In this document: positions 41,848 through 52,719 of the stretch, piece after piece
How the letters are laid out: each line of letters starts with the position of its first letter
Numbering within the stretch: the first letter of the stretch is position 1
From: Bedellia somnulentella
Lineage: Eukaryota; Arthropoda; Insecta; Lepidoptera; Bedelliidae
Reading direction: 5' to 3'
Assembly (NCBI GenBank): GCA_963576735.1
Contig: OY755187.1
Coordinates: 10,850,001 to 10,914,000 of the forward strand
Length of the DNA: 64,000 nucleotides
Translations under genes and position numbers: made by a program
The notes under the pieces: model-generated
Told to the model about the DNA's origin: nothing
What the model saw: only the letters and a program-made list of their open reading frames with translations
The model's database searches: none

Positions 41848-42435
41848 TGTCGCAGCCAACTGGGTAAATCAGCCATCTGACAAAGCAGCTAGCCGCTTAA
41901 TTAAACACCGGCTCCTAGTTAAAAGGCTAGCCCGCTTGTAAAATGAATTGTCGTCACTGAACGTCCAATCACCCGGCTGATTGAATAGTTAGCCCGTTAG
42001 CTTGGGCTGACGATATATTATTTTTCTGTAAAACTTTATAGTATAACTGTTTAAACAATTTTTCAATCATGGAAATTTCAATAAATAAAATGAAAAAAAA
42101 GTAGAGAGTTAAAATTAATACGTAAGAGTACTTCATATTTTTATATTCTCATGTTCATTATTAATTAGTCGGTACCAAAGCTTTGTGCCATTTTATTATT
42201 AATATTGTATTAAATTAATATAATAAAAGTATTGCCGACATAAGAAGTACCTAAAATAATATTTTAGTCATAGTCACCCTAGATAACCAGACGGCGATAT
42301 AACGTTCAGCCAAGTGGTTGGACGTTGTGTTCAACTTAATGGCTGACTGAAGTTTAGCCCTTTACTAGGAGCCGGCGTTTAATAAAGGGGCTAGCTGCTT
42401 CGTCAGCTGGCTGATTTAACCAGTTGGCTGCGACA
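41848..42435. mobile_element. Non-autonomous DNA transposon with ~90-bp TIRs
   Basis: Left end tgtcgcagccaactgggtaa atcagcc and right end its complement (gattt…ggttggctgcgaca), with arms extending through ccggctcctagt. TATG stands on both sides (41844-41847, 42436-42439). The 400-bp centre is AT-rich and non-coding. Superfamily not assigned. Confidence 0.85.
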
Positions 42436-42548
42436 TATGCATATATTAGAAATCCTATTACAATATACTCATAAAAAGCAGCTCCCATATATTAACATAC
42501 AATAGAATATCGATTGACCAAAACTATTATTTTAATCATTCACATCAT

Positions 42549-42670
42549 AATCATCATTTCTGTGAAATGACGTCCACTACTGGACCTATATACAGGAGGA
42601 TGTTTTAAGCTTATGGCGGCATGGCTAAAATAGAGCTTTCACCATTGCTTTCCACCTCGACCTCATCACA
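42549..42670 (-). repeat. LINE 3' fragment with GAT-type tail
   Basis: On the minus strand gtggatgtgatgaggtcgag gtgg, then tataggtccagtagtggacg tc and atgatgattatgatg. Same kind of 3' end as at 9545 and 30600. Confidence 0.6.
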
Positions 42671-43058
42671 TCCACTCACTCATCCATAGAACTTCCAAAA
42701 CCATGAACAAGTTTGCAGTGCCTACTTTCATCGACAAATTCCTTGCAATACACAAAAGGTTGAAAAATGAAATTGCATCAAAGTTAAAAAATAACTGATG
42801 TAATACAAACAGCATCATTTTGCTGGTATTTACAATTACAACTTTTCTGATGCATCGTTTGGTAACAAGGTGCGGTCGCCTCGGTAGCGAGTCACGCAAT
42901 TATGAATTTCAAAAAGTTACACTTTGTATGATTGACTGCGGTTTTGTTTGTACGGAAAACACACCCACATAATAACACAATTTTTTTTAATTAGGTACGT
43001 ACAATCTGAGTCAATTCAACCCATACGTATTTTAATATTTGTTTTCTTTTAATAAAAA

Positions 43059-43157
43059 AAGAGCATGTATAAGAAGTTTTTTCAGGATCGTACCGAACGC
43101 GTAATCTTAAGACTCTCCCTAATCAAATAAGAATCGCTGGCGTGATTATAAATATTT
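43059..43157 (+). repeat. RTE LINE 3' fragment, degraded
   Basis: aaaaaaagagcatgtataag, caggatcgtaccgaacg and ctggcgtgattata preserve the order of the RTE end with a deletion after agaag. The 2.4-kb element begins immediately after it. Confidence 0.7.
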
Positions 43158-43676
43158 TTTAACAAAAAGAAAACCGACTTCATAGAAAAACAACCGAAAA
43201 TAAATAATCTAGTACTAAAAAGTACGAAATAAGTTTTTTTAATTGAATATGAGTACTGTGATTGATACCTTAGCAATTTCTTTATTCCACACGCGTCAGT
43301 GCAACCTAACTAAATATTACAATTCTCTTAAATTAATTTGTGAGCCGGTGCCAGCCTCGATGATAATTGATAATAAGAAGTGTGTATTTCGCACTTCATA
43401 TACATGTAAAATGTAGGGTACCTTGTAGTTGTAGGGTAAATTGATTTTTGTACGTATTATCATTTAAAACGTTAGGCGATAGATGGGCATTTTTACTAAA
43501 AGGTGCACCCATTTGAAAATTTGCGAATTTAAAAAAATAAGTTTTTTTTTGTTGTTTAAGGTTTTTAGAATGTTCTTTAAAGTTTGATGTACTGGAAATC
43601 ATATTTGATTTCCGATAATTACATTGTTTAATTACTAAAAAACATTAATGAAATGGACAGTACGTTGAAATTGTGA

Positions 43677-44882
43677 TCAGTTTGGTGACTCTTTGAAACG
43701 GCTGTATGTCGAAAACAAAATGGTAATTGAGTTAAATTTTGCTTTATATGTATTCCAAATAAGTCAATATATTATATTTGAATGCTTAACAATGTAGAAA
43801 TAAAATGAATTTTCTAAAATTTTCATTTTACTTTCGGTTTGGTGACAAGTCATGCCATTGTGCTCATAATTTTCTGGTTTATGTTAACTTAGAAACCGGT
43901 TATTAAAATTATAATTTGTTATTACTTAATATTAAGCCAATTAAAAAAATATAAAAAATAAATACTAAGCAGAATACTAAAAATAAAATTAATAAAAATA
44001 AAACAACTTTATTATAATTTGGGACAGTCACCAAACTGACATACCTAAAATCCTAAAGCTTAGGTTACATGTATGCAAAATTTGTTGAAATAAAACTCAG
44101 ATTTTTTTTATTTGTATGTAGTTTAATTCTTGAATATTTAAACGTAAACGTAAACATTTTTGAGTTTATTTATAACAAACAAACAAATCTTTCCTCTTTA
44201 TAATATTATTATAGTGTAGATGTTGTACTTTGAAGCTTAATAAATAAATATCCGGGATATTTCACATACACATTACACAGGTCAATCAAGGCCTAATCCA
44301 AACTAAGCAAACCCTGTACCATGGAAATCGGACAACACCCAGACACAAAACAACAAACATCATTGTTCATCACACAATTATTTGTCCTGGATGGGAAGGA
44401 AACTCACCGCCTCTGACTCTGCAGTAATAAATAGATGAAAGTTTATTTCATGTAGTCCTAGCCTTATGCGTCAGTTTGGTGACTTTGGTAGTCCAGCCTG
44501 TAGGTGACGACTTATAATGTTACCAAACTGACCGTCACACATATCCAGGCGAAATTAAATAAAAATGGATTATACCTAAATAAATTGTTATTTTTCAGCA
44601 TTGTAAAGCTAAAAGTTTATCGTAATAACGTATAAATAGATTTAAAATAGTTAAAGATTATAATAAAAGCATTAAAGAAGAAAAAGAGGCTCCAAACCTG
44701 ACTCGGAAACTTGTGGACAACCGTTGATAGCAGTAAAACACTCCCTCCTCGTCACGAAATTTCGGCAAACTGACAGACTTCAAAATGGAAGCTTGATCCT
44801 TTGTAGGTAGTGTTGCCATTTTTAATAAACAAAACAGATTTGGTAGAAAAAATATATCCATTCAGACCGTCACTATACTGAC
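43677..44882. repeat. Six dispersed GTCAGTTTGGTGAC-like motifs
   Basis: Forward at 43677-43689, 43834-43846 and 44470-44483; reverse at 44027-44040, 44519-44532 and 44869-44882. Two are exact 14-mers in opposite orientations (44027, 44470). The outermost copies point inwards symmetrically. They could be transposase-binding repeats; this is inference. Confidence 0.75.
44176..44221 (-). repeat. Helitron-like 5' terminus
   Basis: On the minus strand TCTACACTATAATAATATTA taaagaggaaagatttg resembles the TC… start of common lepidopteran Helitrons. Short fragment inside the 2.4-kb element. Confidence 0.4.
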
Positions 44883-45766
44883 ATGTCCGGTCGGCTGCAG
44901 ATTTAGACATTATTTTCAAATCAATTTTACGAGTGTTATTAAAAAGTTTTAAATGACCAGTTTGATTCAGTTGGACTATCCATATAATTTCCTTCATATT
45001 TAAGTAAACTTTCCATAGTGTGTATTATAAAATATTGCCGTAAATTTCAATTACCCGAAGATGGTAAGCACTGGGACAGGCTAAAAATATCTCCTTTCAG
45101 TATTTTGAATTGACATTATTTAATCAACTAAACTTATTTTCACAACGACTGTTCATTAAATACAAGTCTAATATATTTAAATCTAATTTGAGAAATTTTA
45201 AAAAATATATGTATATATATGAATATAATAATACAACTTCAAAAACGTGGGACACCCTAAAAAGGAGGGGGGCACTTTTTAGTGAAAATGCCCAGATATA
45301 TATTGTTTAGATTGTAATAATCAGAGATAGATAGCAGGGTGAATTTACTTTTGTTTGTCTGGCACCGACTCAAAAATTAATTTAAGAGAATTGTAATATT
45401 TAGGTAGGTTGCACTGACGCGTGTGGAATAAAGAAATTGCTAAGGTATCAATCACAGTACTCATATTCAATTAAAAAAACTTATTTCGTACTTTTTAGTA
45501 CTAGATTGTTTATTTTCGGTTGTTTTTCTATGAAGTCGGTTTTCTTTTTGTTAAAAATTATTTTATTTTACGAGTTTTAGAGATGGGTAGACCTGGCAAA
45601 GATGCCTCTCGGATGAGGAAGCGACAGTTACTGTATTATTCTTCGTATTTCCGGTATTTCTATTATAGTAAGATATAAAAAAGGCTCAACAATATGTAAC
45701 CTTACATTGTTCTTAAAATCCTTCGAAAGGCGATGGTCTTCAATTCTACATCTCAAGAAAGACTCA

Positions 45767-45935
45767 AACGCTCACGCCGAATATCCCTGAAGGGGTTAGC
45801 AGAGGTAGTAATACTTCTGAATATCACGTGACATTGTCACCTGTTGTTCAGAGTACCCACGATTTATTAGGCAGTGTTCTCACGTTATACAGGGCAGGCC
45901 TATCGGCGTTTTGAACAAATACACTGTCACATAAT
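45767..45935 (-). repeat. SINE-T 3' half
   Basis: aacgctcacgccgaatatcc, ctgaatatcacgtgacattg and gggcaggcctatcggcgttt; the tRNA head and half of the body are missing. Confidence 0.8.
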
Positions 45936-45937
45936 TG

Positions 45938-46090
45938 TGAGTTTCGACAGTCCCCTCGATTTCCTGGGATGCCATCATCAGATCCTGGTCTCATGGTACT
46001 TTTTCGGTAACAATAACATAACAAAAGAAATGTTTAGTGAACCTGTACTTCTCTTCATAAAAGCTACGAAGAGGAGTATAAATCTATATA
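45938..46090 (-). repeat. Partial copy of an unclassified repeat
   Basis: cagtcccctcgatttcctgg and gccatcatcagatcctggtc match 46236-46300 in the same orientation. Confidence 0.6.
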
Positions 46091-46204
46091 GAATGTGGAA
46101 AGAACTGTTTCCTAATACCTAGTGATTGAGGATCCACACCTTCTATCATCAGCTCAGCAGCATAACAATATGATTTTCAGAAGCAAATGCAAATAAGTTC
46201 AGAA

Positions 46205-46452
46205 AATATGTAAAACGCGGTACATTTGCCTATAAAATTTGAGGGTTCCCCTCGATTTCTCCAGGATCCCATCATCAGACCCTGATATCCTCATCATGGT
46301 ACCAATCCGGGAGTATCTTCTTTCGAATAAAAAAATAATAATCAAAATCGGTTCATAAATGGCAAAGTAATCGGCGAACAAACATTAAAAAAAAAAAAAA
46401 AAAAAAATATACCGGTCGAATTGAGAACACTCCTTTTTTTGAAGTCGGTTAA
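46205..46452 (-). repeat. Unclassified repeat ending in an aaccgacttc motif
   Basis: On the minus strand: ttaaccgacttcaaaaaaag gagtgttctcaattcgaccg gt, a poly(T) run (46385-46408 as A), then caaaatcggttcat-type sequence and cagggtctgatgatgggatc ctgg. The motif accgacttc also forms the outer ends of the 2.4-kb element at 43163, so the two may be related. Confidence 0.6.
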
Positions 46453-46541
46453 CAAGTGTTTTGTATTTCCTATTTGCTACTATAATCATATAAAAGTGAT
46501 CGACAGACTGTCAGAAGGAAATAATAGCGTGAGTGATCGTG

Positions 46542-46792
46542 CATACATACATACACTCACGGCTATAAATCCCTAAAAGGGGTAGCCAGAGCTGAAGAAT
46601 TGAAAATGCCTCAGCCACTTTTGGAAGTTTAGAGGGGAAAAGATGTTTATAAAATAAAGGTGTTTGGTGATGGGTCTCCAACCGCATCGCCAAAAAATCC
46701 CTTAAAAGGCCCCAATACCCTTAGTCGCCTCTTACGTACACCCACGAGAGGAAATGGGGTAGTGCTATTCTAAGCCGACACTACACGGCAAT
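46542..46792 (-). mobile_element. SINE-A copy, full length
   Basis: catacatacatacactcacg to ctaagccgacactacacggc, close to consensus. No convincing target duplication seen. Confidence 0.9.
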
Positions 46793-46817
46793 TTCTACGT
46801 TATTTTTTATAATAAAA

Positions 46818-47085
46818 CTAGCTTTACGCCCACGGCTTCACTCGCGTGGAATTCGGTATATTACGGTATAAAACACAAATATAAAAAAAACTTCTCATTC
46901 CTATGATTTCCCTCAAAAATATCTTTTTTTTGGGATAAACAGTAACCTATTATTTAATTCGGACTTTTAACTATACGTCTGCAAAATTTTAAAGCAATCG
47001 GTATCGGTAAAGTCAGTTATGGCGGGAAAGCGGAACAAATAAACAAACAAACAAACTCACTTCCGATTTACAATATTAGTAAGGA
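46818..47085 (-). mobile_element. Small non-autonomous Helitron with canonical ends
   Basis: 268 bp. The minus strand starts A|TCCTTACTAATATTGTAAAT and ends CCACG-cgagtgaagc-CGTGG then gcgtaaagCTAG|T: the A/T insertion site, TC start, 3' hairpin and CTAG are all present. Related fragments are at 62170 and 63640. Confidence 0.93.
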
Positions 47086-47199
47086 TTATACAAAAGAAAG
47101 CTCTAAATTTTGGACATATTTTATGTTCAGTCTTATATGAGCGATCGACGAAGGTATAACAAGTATAATATTTAACCTACATTTTTGGCCGAAGAAAAA

Positions 47200-47372
47200 C
47201 GGAGGAGTTTCAGAGCTAGAAATCCTCAGCCACATTTGGAAGTTGATAAGGGAGAAGATAGTAGAAATAAGGTATCGTTGTTGGTGGGTCTCCAACCGCA
47301 TCGTCCAAAACTCAATTTAAAACAGCCCCATATCTTTAGTCGCCTCGTACGAGTGACATTCTATGCCGACTT
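47200..47372 (-). repeat. SINE-A copy of the second subfamily
   Basis: agctagaaatcctcagccac, aagttgataagggagaagat and aaataaggtatcgttgttgg carry the second-subfamily markers. The tail is lost. Confidence 0.8.
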
Positions 47373-47633
47373 CTAATCAGCAATTTTTGCTTAGTTTTTT
47401 AATTATGCCGTTTTGACACTGTTATCAAGAGCACTATTAATCAGAGGCCACTCGTTTTGAATAACAGTAAATAAGCGGACCGGTGTACACTAACTAGTTA
47501 TTTGACACAAAGAAACCGTAACGAATTCTAACTGGACTTCGAGTGTACACATGATTATGATCTATTGCTTTATGTTTTCATTGAATGTGTAGGCAGATAG
47601 AATAGATAAAATTTTGGGTTAACTTTAGGTACT

Positions 47634-47720
47634 GCCTCCGTAGTGTTAGGGATAGAGCGTCCGGGTGATGATTCAGAGGTCTCGGGTTCGATTACCTAGG
47701 GTTACACTCATCTATTTCGA
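47634..47720 (+). repeat. tRNA-like SINE head, unassigned family
   Basis: tgcctccgtagtgttaggga (box A-like) and gaggtctcgggttcgattac (box B-like) followed by ctagggttacactca. A similar weak head is at 48308 (atgcctcagtggtttaacag). Confidence 0.45.
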
Positions 47721-47934
47721 TATGTGGGATTGTAGAATTTCTACCTACGGACTAAAGGGCATTGATAGCCTCCGGACCCGGCTACTCTATCCAATGGTGT
47801 CTTTCGTTAATGACTGAAGCCAAATCACTGTATTCAGAGTAGGCCAGAGTTTCTCGGTGGCATAAATGGACACAACATATTCTACTATTACAATTAGACA
47901 CTCGTGCAAAATGGTTTTTGATAGTTTTAACACT

Positions 47935-48265
47935 CAAACTCAAACGGTCACGCCATATATCCCCGAAGGGGTTGACAGAGGTACTAATACCTTCGAACAT
48001 CACGTGAGATTGTCATCTGGTGTTTAGAGTATTCACGTTTTGCTTCGACAGTGTACTCACGTGGTAGGTGGCAGGCCTATAGCAGTTTTTGTACGAATTC
48101 ACTGACACATGCATAAGTACAACTTAGACATGTGGGTTTCACGATGTTCTTCTCACCGTTAACAACCATGATAAATTAAAGAGACATATGACTTTATAAA
48201 AGACAAATTGGAGTAGGCCCGACCCGGGAATTGAAACCTCATCGTCTACTCACTGAGCTGTCACG
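47935..48265 (-). mobile_element. SINE-T copy with target duplication
   Basis: 11-bp duplication gttttaacact at 47924-47934 and 48266-48276. The tRNA-like head has a deletion in the anticodon-loop region (cctcatcgtctactcactga), and the body shows several differences from the 40459 copy, so it is older. Confidence 0.9.
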
Positions 48266-48365
48266 GTTTTAACACTGTCATAGATTAATCGTCGATTTTT
48301 AATACATTAATATGCCTCAGTGGTTTAACAGTTAGTGTTCAACTCATGGTCACGGTTACACTCAC

Positions 48366-49610
48366 TAATTCAATTTTGCCATATCACCATATTCAGAATA
48401 GGCTCCAACTCTTTCGGTTTGGCCATATATGGCCTTTGATGACGTAGAAATTTTACCAAATGTCGAAACCAGCGATAAAAACTGATTTTTCAAATTATAC
48501 GCAATGTTTTCGGATATAAAATATTTTACCTTTGACTAATTATAGCAACTCGATTTGGTAAAGGAATGAAGATATATTTGTTGTTCGGAACAGTAGCCTA
48601 TTCAACTTTCTAATCACGTGTAAAGTTACGAATGGTTTCTCTGTTTGCCCACGGATCTTGGAACCTGTTCGCCTTACAAGGTCGACCCGCCTTGGTCCGG
48701 CGCCAGATCTCTGAGACTTTTGGCGCTACATCAATTCTGAAAAGGGCTAGATTGCGCTAGAAAAGTCTATATACATTTTTGTCGTTTTTGGGATTCTTTA
48801 CGTTAAAGATTGTGAAAATTGCTATCTTTACATTAAACCCATAGACTTAATAAGTTTTTTTTATTAAGTTAACAAATTCGAAATAGCGTCTCAGTGCTTG
48901 AATTCAGTGTTGCAAGCCTTTCATTGAGGTAGACACATTTGAACTCCCAAAATCCTTCTAAATATTCCTATTATATCTTATAAAATTTTTGAAATCTTAC
49001 TATATCCCTAAAATTCTCCTTAGATCTATCTACTTCCCTCACATAAATCAATCTTGCTTGTCAGTTTCTCTCGAGAATAATAAGGCTCTTTTATTATTCT
49101 CGCTTCAAACTGGCGACTCAATTTTATAACTGTTTGATCGACTTTCAGTTGAAAACATTATGCCAAGAAAGCTATAGGTACTGTACTCTTTATTTATTTA
49201 TTTAATTAGGATAAACTTTTAGGATGTTAGACAACAAAAATTACTTAAATTTATAATACATAAAAAAAAACTAAATAGTTCTCTTCATAACAAATAACAA
49301 CTGATAACTGATTGTCAAACAGTTTCTTATTCCTAAGTTATCGCTAGATCTATAACCAAAAGCGCTTTTACGTTAACTTCAGCCAAATGATAGTCTAGGT
49401 GGGCTATGTTTTGGCTCCTTACAACGTTCATTGATACTCCGATTGAGCCATGTTTCATCGCCTTAACAATGCGATTCGATTAATATCTCGGTTAAGATGG
49501 CTTTGTTTCGTAAATAATGCTATTAAGTGCTCACTGTTTCATTGATGGAATAGTTTAGTTGCAATTACAGTTAAGCTGTTGAGGTTGTAGAAAGTTCATA
49601 GGATGGATTT
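48366..49610. other. Stretch without firm features
   Basis: A GC-richer patch at 48635-48735 (ttcgccttacaaggtcgacc, ttggtccggcgccagatctc) may be an unrecognised repeat. The rest is AT-rich and blank. Confidence 0.4.
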
Positions 49611-49611
49611 G

Positions 49612-49652
49612 CCGTGAGATGTCGGCGTGCAATAGCACTTCCGTATTTTAGC
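49612..49652 (+). repeat. SINE-A head fragment
   Basis: gccgtgagatgtcggcgtgc aatagcact, without the rest. Confidence 0.5.
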
Positions 49653-49694
49653 ATATTATTTTAAATTGGTTCATACACATACTCACGGTCATAA

Positions 49695-50059
49695 CATAAA
49701 CATAAACATAAACGTTCACGCCGAATATCCCCGAAGGGGTTGGCAGAGGTACTAATACTTCTGAACATCACGTGACTTTGCCACCTGGTGTTCAGAGTAC
49801 CCACGTTTTGCATGGACAGTGTACTCACGTGATAGGGGGCAGGCCTATCGCCGTTTTTTACGAACACATTGTCACATGACTAAGTACAACTCAGCCATGT
49901 GGGTTTCCTCACGATGTTTTCCCTCACCGTTAACAACCATGATAAATTAACCACACATATGTCTTTAGAAAAAACAAATTGGTGTAGGCCCGATCCAGGA
50001 TTTGAACACTAGTCGTTTGCACGATAACCGAGTGTTCTACCCACTGGGCTATCACGGTG
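49695..50059 (-). mobile_element. SINE-T nested in SINE-A
   Basis: Full-length copy with tRNA-like head (gtagaacactcggttatcgt on minus). The exact 15-bp duplication tactcacggtcataa at 49680-49694 and 50060-50074 is itself SINE-A tail sequence, so the order of events is clear. Confidence 0.95.
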
Positions 50060-50302
50060 TACTCACGGTCATAAACCCCAAAAAGGGGTAACCAGAACTA
50101 AAGTTCTCTAAAGAGCTAGAAACTCCTCAGCATCATTTAAAAGTTGATTAGGTACAAGATGATAGAAATAAAGTATCGTTGGTGATAGGTCACCAACCGC
50201 TTCGCCAAGAAATTATTTAAAAAACCCCTTCACCTTAGTCGCCTCTTACGACACTCGTGGGTAGAAAGGGGTAGTGACATTCTAAGCCAGCACTACACGG
50301 TA
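50060..50302 (-). repeat. SINE-A second-subfamily copy interrupted by SINE-T
   Basis: Body from actcacggtcataaacccca to gccagcactacacgg, with tatcgttggtgataggtcac and ttgattaggtacaagatgat as subfamily markers. Its outer tail (catacacat) lies left of the SINE-T, at 49672-49680. Confidence 0.88.
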
Positions 50303-50387
50303 TAAATTAAAACTTATAGAATAAACTCCTTTTCTAATATTTTAATAAAAATTCAAAACGGCATAGATTGAGCTTATGAAATAAAAA

Positions 50388-50493
50388 AACATTCCACTTC
50401 TGGAAGTAGAGTAAGGAAAAAAAATCTTAAAAACCTTTATCGCTTCTTACGTTACCAGCTTGAAGATATGGGTTAGCACTATTCTAAGCCGAC
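50388..50493 (-). repeat. SINE-A copy, internally deleted
   Basis: cattccacttctggaagtag is joined after a short gap to taaaaacctttatcgcttct and gcactattctaagccgac. Confidence 0.7.
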
Positions 50494-50596
50494 AAGAAAA
50501 AGTGTGCATCCAAAAGCTATATTTGTGTCACATCGTTACGTTAAAATAAAATTTCTGTGTTAAATTCCAAATATTTAATTCCAAAACAATTACAAA

Positions 50597-50820
50597 TTAA
50601 ACGTTCCACTTTTGGAAGTTAAGTGCGGAAAAGGTTTTAAAATATAGTTTTTTGGTAAATGGTCTCCAGCTGCATCACCCAACAATCAAAATCAGTCAAT
50701 ATCAAACAAACGGAAACTTAAAAAATAAAAAATCCTTGAAAGAGACTTCAAAGCTCACAAAACCGTAAGTCGCCTTTTGCGCACCCGCGGGAAGAAACAG
50801 ATTAGCGCTATTCTAACCCA
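50597..50820 (-). repeat. SINE-A copy, diverged, interrupted at its head
   Basis: cgttccacttttggaagtta, ggtctccagctgcatcaccc, gtcgccttttgcgcacccgc and gcgctattctaaccca; an unrelated stretch lies in its centre. The next SINE-A starts exactly where its head should continue. Confidence 0.7.
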
Positions 50821-51063
50821 CATACATACATACATATACTCACGGCTATAAATCCCTAGAAGGGGTAGCCAGAGCTAAGGAATTAGAAATTCCTCAGCCA
50901 CTTTTGGAAAGTTGAGTGGGGAAATGTTGGTAAAATAAAGGTTGTTGGTGATGGGTCTCCAACCGCATCGCCCAAAAATCCCTTAGAAGCCCCAATACCG
51001 TTAGTCGCCTCTTACGTACACCCACCGGAAGAAATGGGTTAGTGCTATTCTAAGCCGACACAG
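50821..51063 (-). mobile_element. SINE-A copy, full length
   Basis: Consensus-like from catacatacatatactcacg to ctaagccgacac. The flank after its head (aaaaaagtttgcatccgaaa gctata) repeats the flank of the copy ending at 50493 (aaaaagtgtgcatccaaaag ctata). Confidence 0.9.
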
Positions 51064-51392
51064 CAAAAAAAAGTTTGCATCCGAAAGCTATAACATAATG
51101 TTTCTAGAAGTTAATCAGCCACATATTTCAGTTAAATCCCAGTTAATTCTTCTATTCAAGTGATTCCTACGTTTGAAAGCGTGGGAAGGACACCAATTGT
51201 TTTGATCTCTGAATCGTTATAGAGATCATTTAATTGCTTTGACGTGATAAATACATTGATATCTTTGTTGTTTCAAGGTGATACCGTTTTTAATTACAAT
51301 TGTTTTATGTAGAAGGGTCTCTCCGATGATATGGAATTTGAGATCTTCGTAAGTAAAATGATAAATACTCTTTTCTTGTTAGATACATTTTA

Positions 51393-51678
51393 ACATAACA
51401 TAAACGTTCACGCCGTTTATCCCCGAAGGGGTTGGCAGAAGTACCAATACTTCTGAACTCACATGGCAAGCGCCATCTAGTGTCTAAAGAAGGTACCCAC
51501 GTTTTGCTAAGACAGAGTACTCACGCGATAGGGGGCAGGCCTATCGCCGTTTTCTACGAATACACTGTCACATGACTAAGTACAACTCAGCCATGTGGGT
51601 TTCCTCACGATGTTTTCCCTCACCGTTAACAACCATGATAAATCAACCACACATATGGCTTTAGAAAAGACAAATTGG
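51393..51678 (-). mobile_element. SINE-T copy lacking its tRNA head
   Basis: Same variant as 13664 (tcacgccgtttatccccgaa, cgccatctagtgtctaaaga), truncated at aaagacaaattgg, where it is fused to a SINE-A 3' end. Confidence 0.88.
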
Positions 51679-51808
51679 CCATCACCAACAACATTAATTT
51701 TTACCATCTTTTCCCCACTCTACTTTCCTAAAGTGGCCGAGGAACTTCTAGGTCCTCAGCTCTGGCTACCCCTTGTAGTGATTTACAGCCGTGAGTATAT
51801 ATTATAGT
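51679..51808 (+). repeat. SINE-A 3' half fused to SINE-T
   Basis: ccatcaccaacaacattaat through ctctggctaccccttgtagt to gccgtgagtatatatt. It begins abruptly next to the truncated 5' end of the inverted SINE-T. Confidence 0.85.
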
Positions 51809-52203
51809 AAGTATAATTATGTATATATGGTCAGTACGTGTCGTCAGGATTTTGATCATTGATTTGTCAACAAACGCATATACTTATTAAATAATAAGCG
51901 ACTCAAATGTCGGTAACTAAATACTATTCAAAAGCTTTATTAACTACTATTTCCGATAATAACACGCTGTATCGATAGCAACTCAAATTACAAGTCGAAA
52001 TATCACCTTGGTCTAGTTCTCGTATGTAATTTTATTTTGATTCTGACAATTGTATTAAAAATGTTTTGATTCGTTTGACTCAACGGCCTTAGCGAATTTG
52101 TAACAGATATTTTGTATGAAATACGACAGGTTAATATTTGAGTCACGACCGAAAAAATCGATTTAGCTAATTGCGTTACTTAAATTTAACTTAAACTTAA
52201 CTC
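51809..52203. other. No recognised feature
   Basis: AT-rich; nothing supportable. Confidence 0.4.
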
Positions 52204-52622
52204 AACGTAAATCCCCGAAGAAGTAGCATACATACATACATACATACATATGCTCACGGCTATAAACCCCTAAAAGGGGTAGCCAGAGCTAAGAAATTGA
52301 AAATTCCTCAGCCACGTTTGGAAATTTTAGTGGGGAAAAGATGGTAAAATAAAGGTTTTCGGTGATGGGTCTCCAACCGCATCGCCCAAAAATCCCTTAA
52401 TAGCCCCATACCGTTAGTCGCCTCTTACGTACACCCACCGGAAGAAATGGGGTAGTGCTATTCTAAACCGACACTACACGGCACTCAACTGGTACTTAAT
52501 ACTTGTGTTCAGAGTACCCACGTTTAGCTTGGACAGTGTAGTCACGTGATAGAGGGCAGGCCTATCGCCATTTTAACGAATAAAACGTTACATGGCTAAT
52601 TAAACTCAGCCATTTGGGTTTA
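52204..52622 (-). repeat. SINE-T copy split by SINE-A
   Basis: The 3' cassette remnant cgtaaatccccgaagaagta (52206-52226) and the body 52500-52622 (gtgttcagagtacccacgtt, tcacgtgatagagggcaggc) lie on either side of the SINE-A. Confidence 0.7.
52228..52482 (-). mobile_element. SINE-A nested in SINE-T
   Basis: Full length, from a run of catacata repeats to ctaaaccgacactacacggc. Reverse nesting order to the pair at 49695. Confidence 0.88.
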
Positions 52623-52719
52623 GACTACAATTATTTCAAAGGGGTGGCACTAGTAGGTATTTGTTATTAGCAGCCTGATTTGGTGTAACATTTTGAACTA
52701 TGCTTTAAAGTGTCAGCTA

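Larger units (their letters stand above)
43163..45550. mobile_element. Unassigned 2.4-kb element with long inverted arms
   Basis: 43163-43354 and 45368-45550 are near-identical inverted repeats: caaaaagaaaaccgacttca at the outer end, atatgagtactgtgattgat and ccacacgcgtcagtgcaacc inside. A second, weaker inverted pair (gggcatttttactaaaaggt / its partner near 45270) extends the arms. TTAA flanks both ends (43159-43162, 45551-45554). The centre has no convincing ORF but holds six copies of a GTCAGTTTGGTGAC-like motif between 43677 and 44882. It resembles a non-autonomous DNA transposon; family unknown. Confidence 0.8.
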
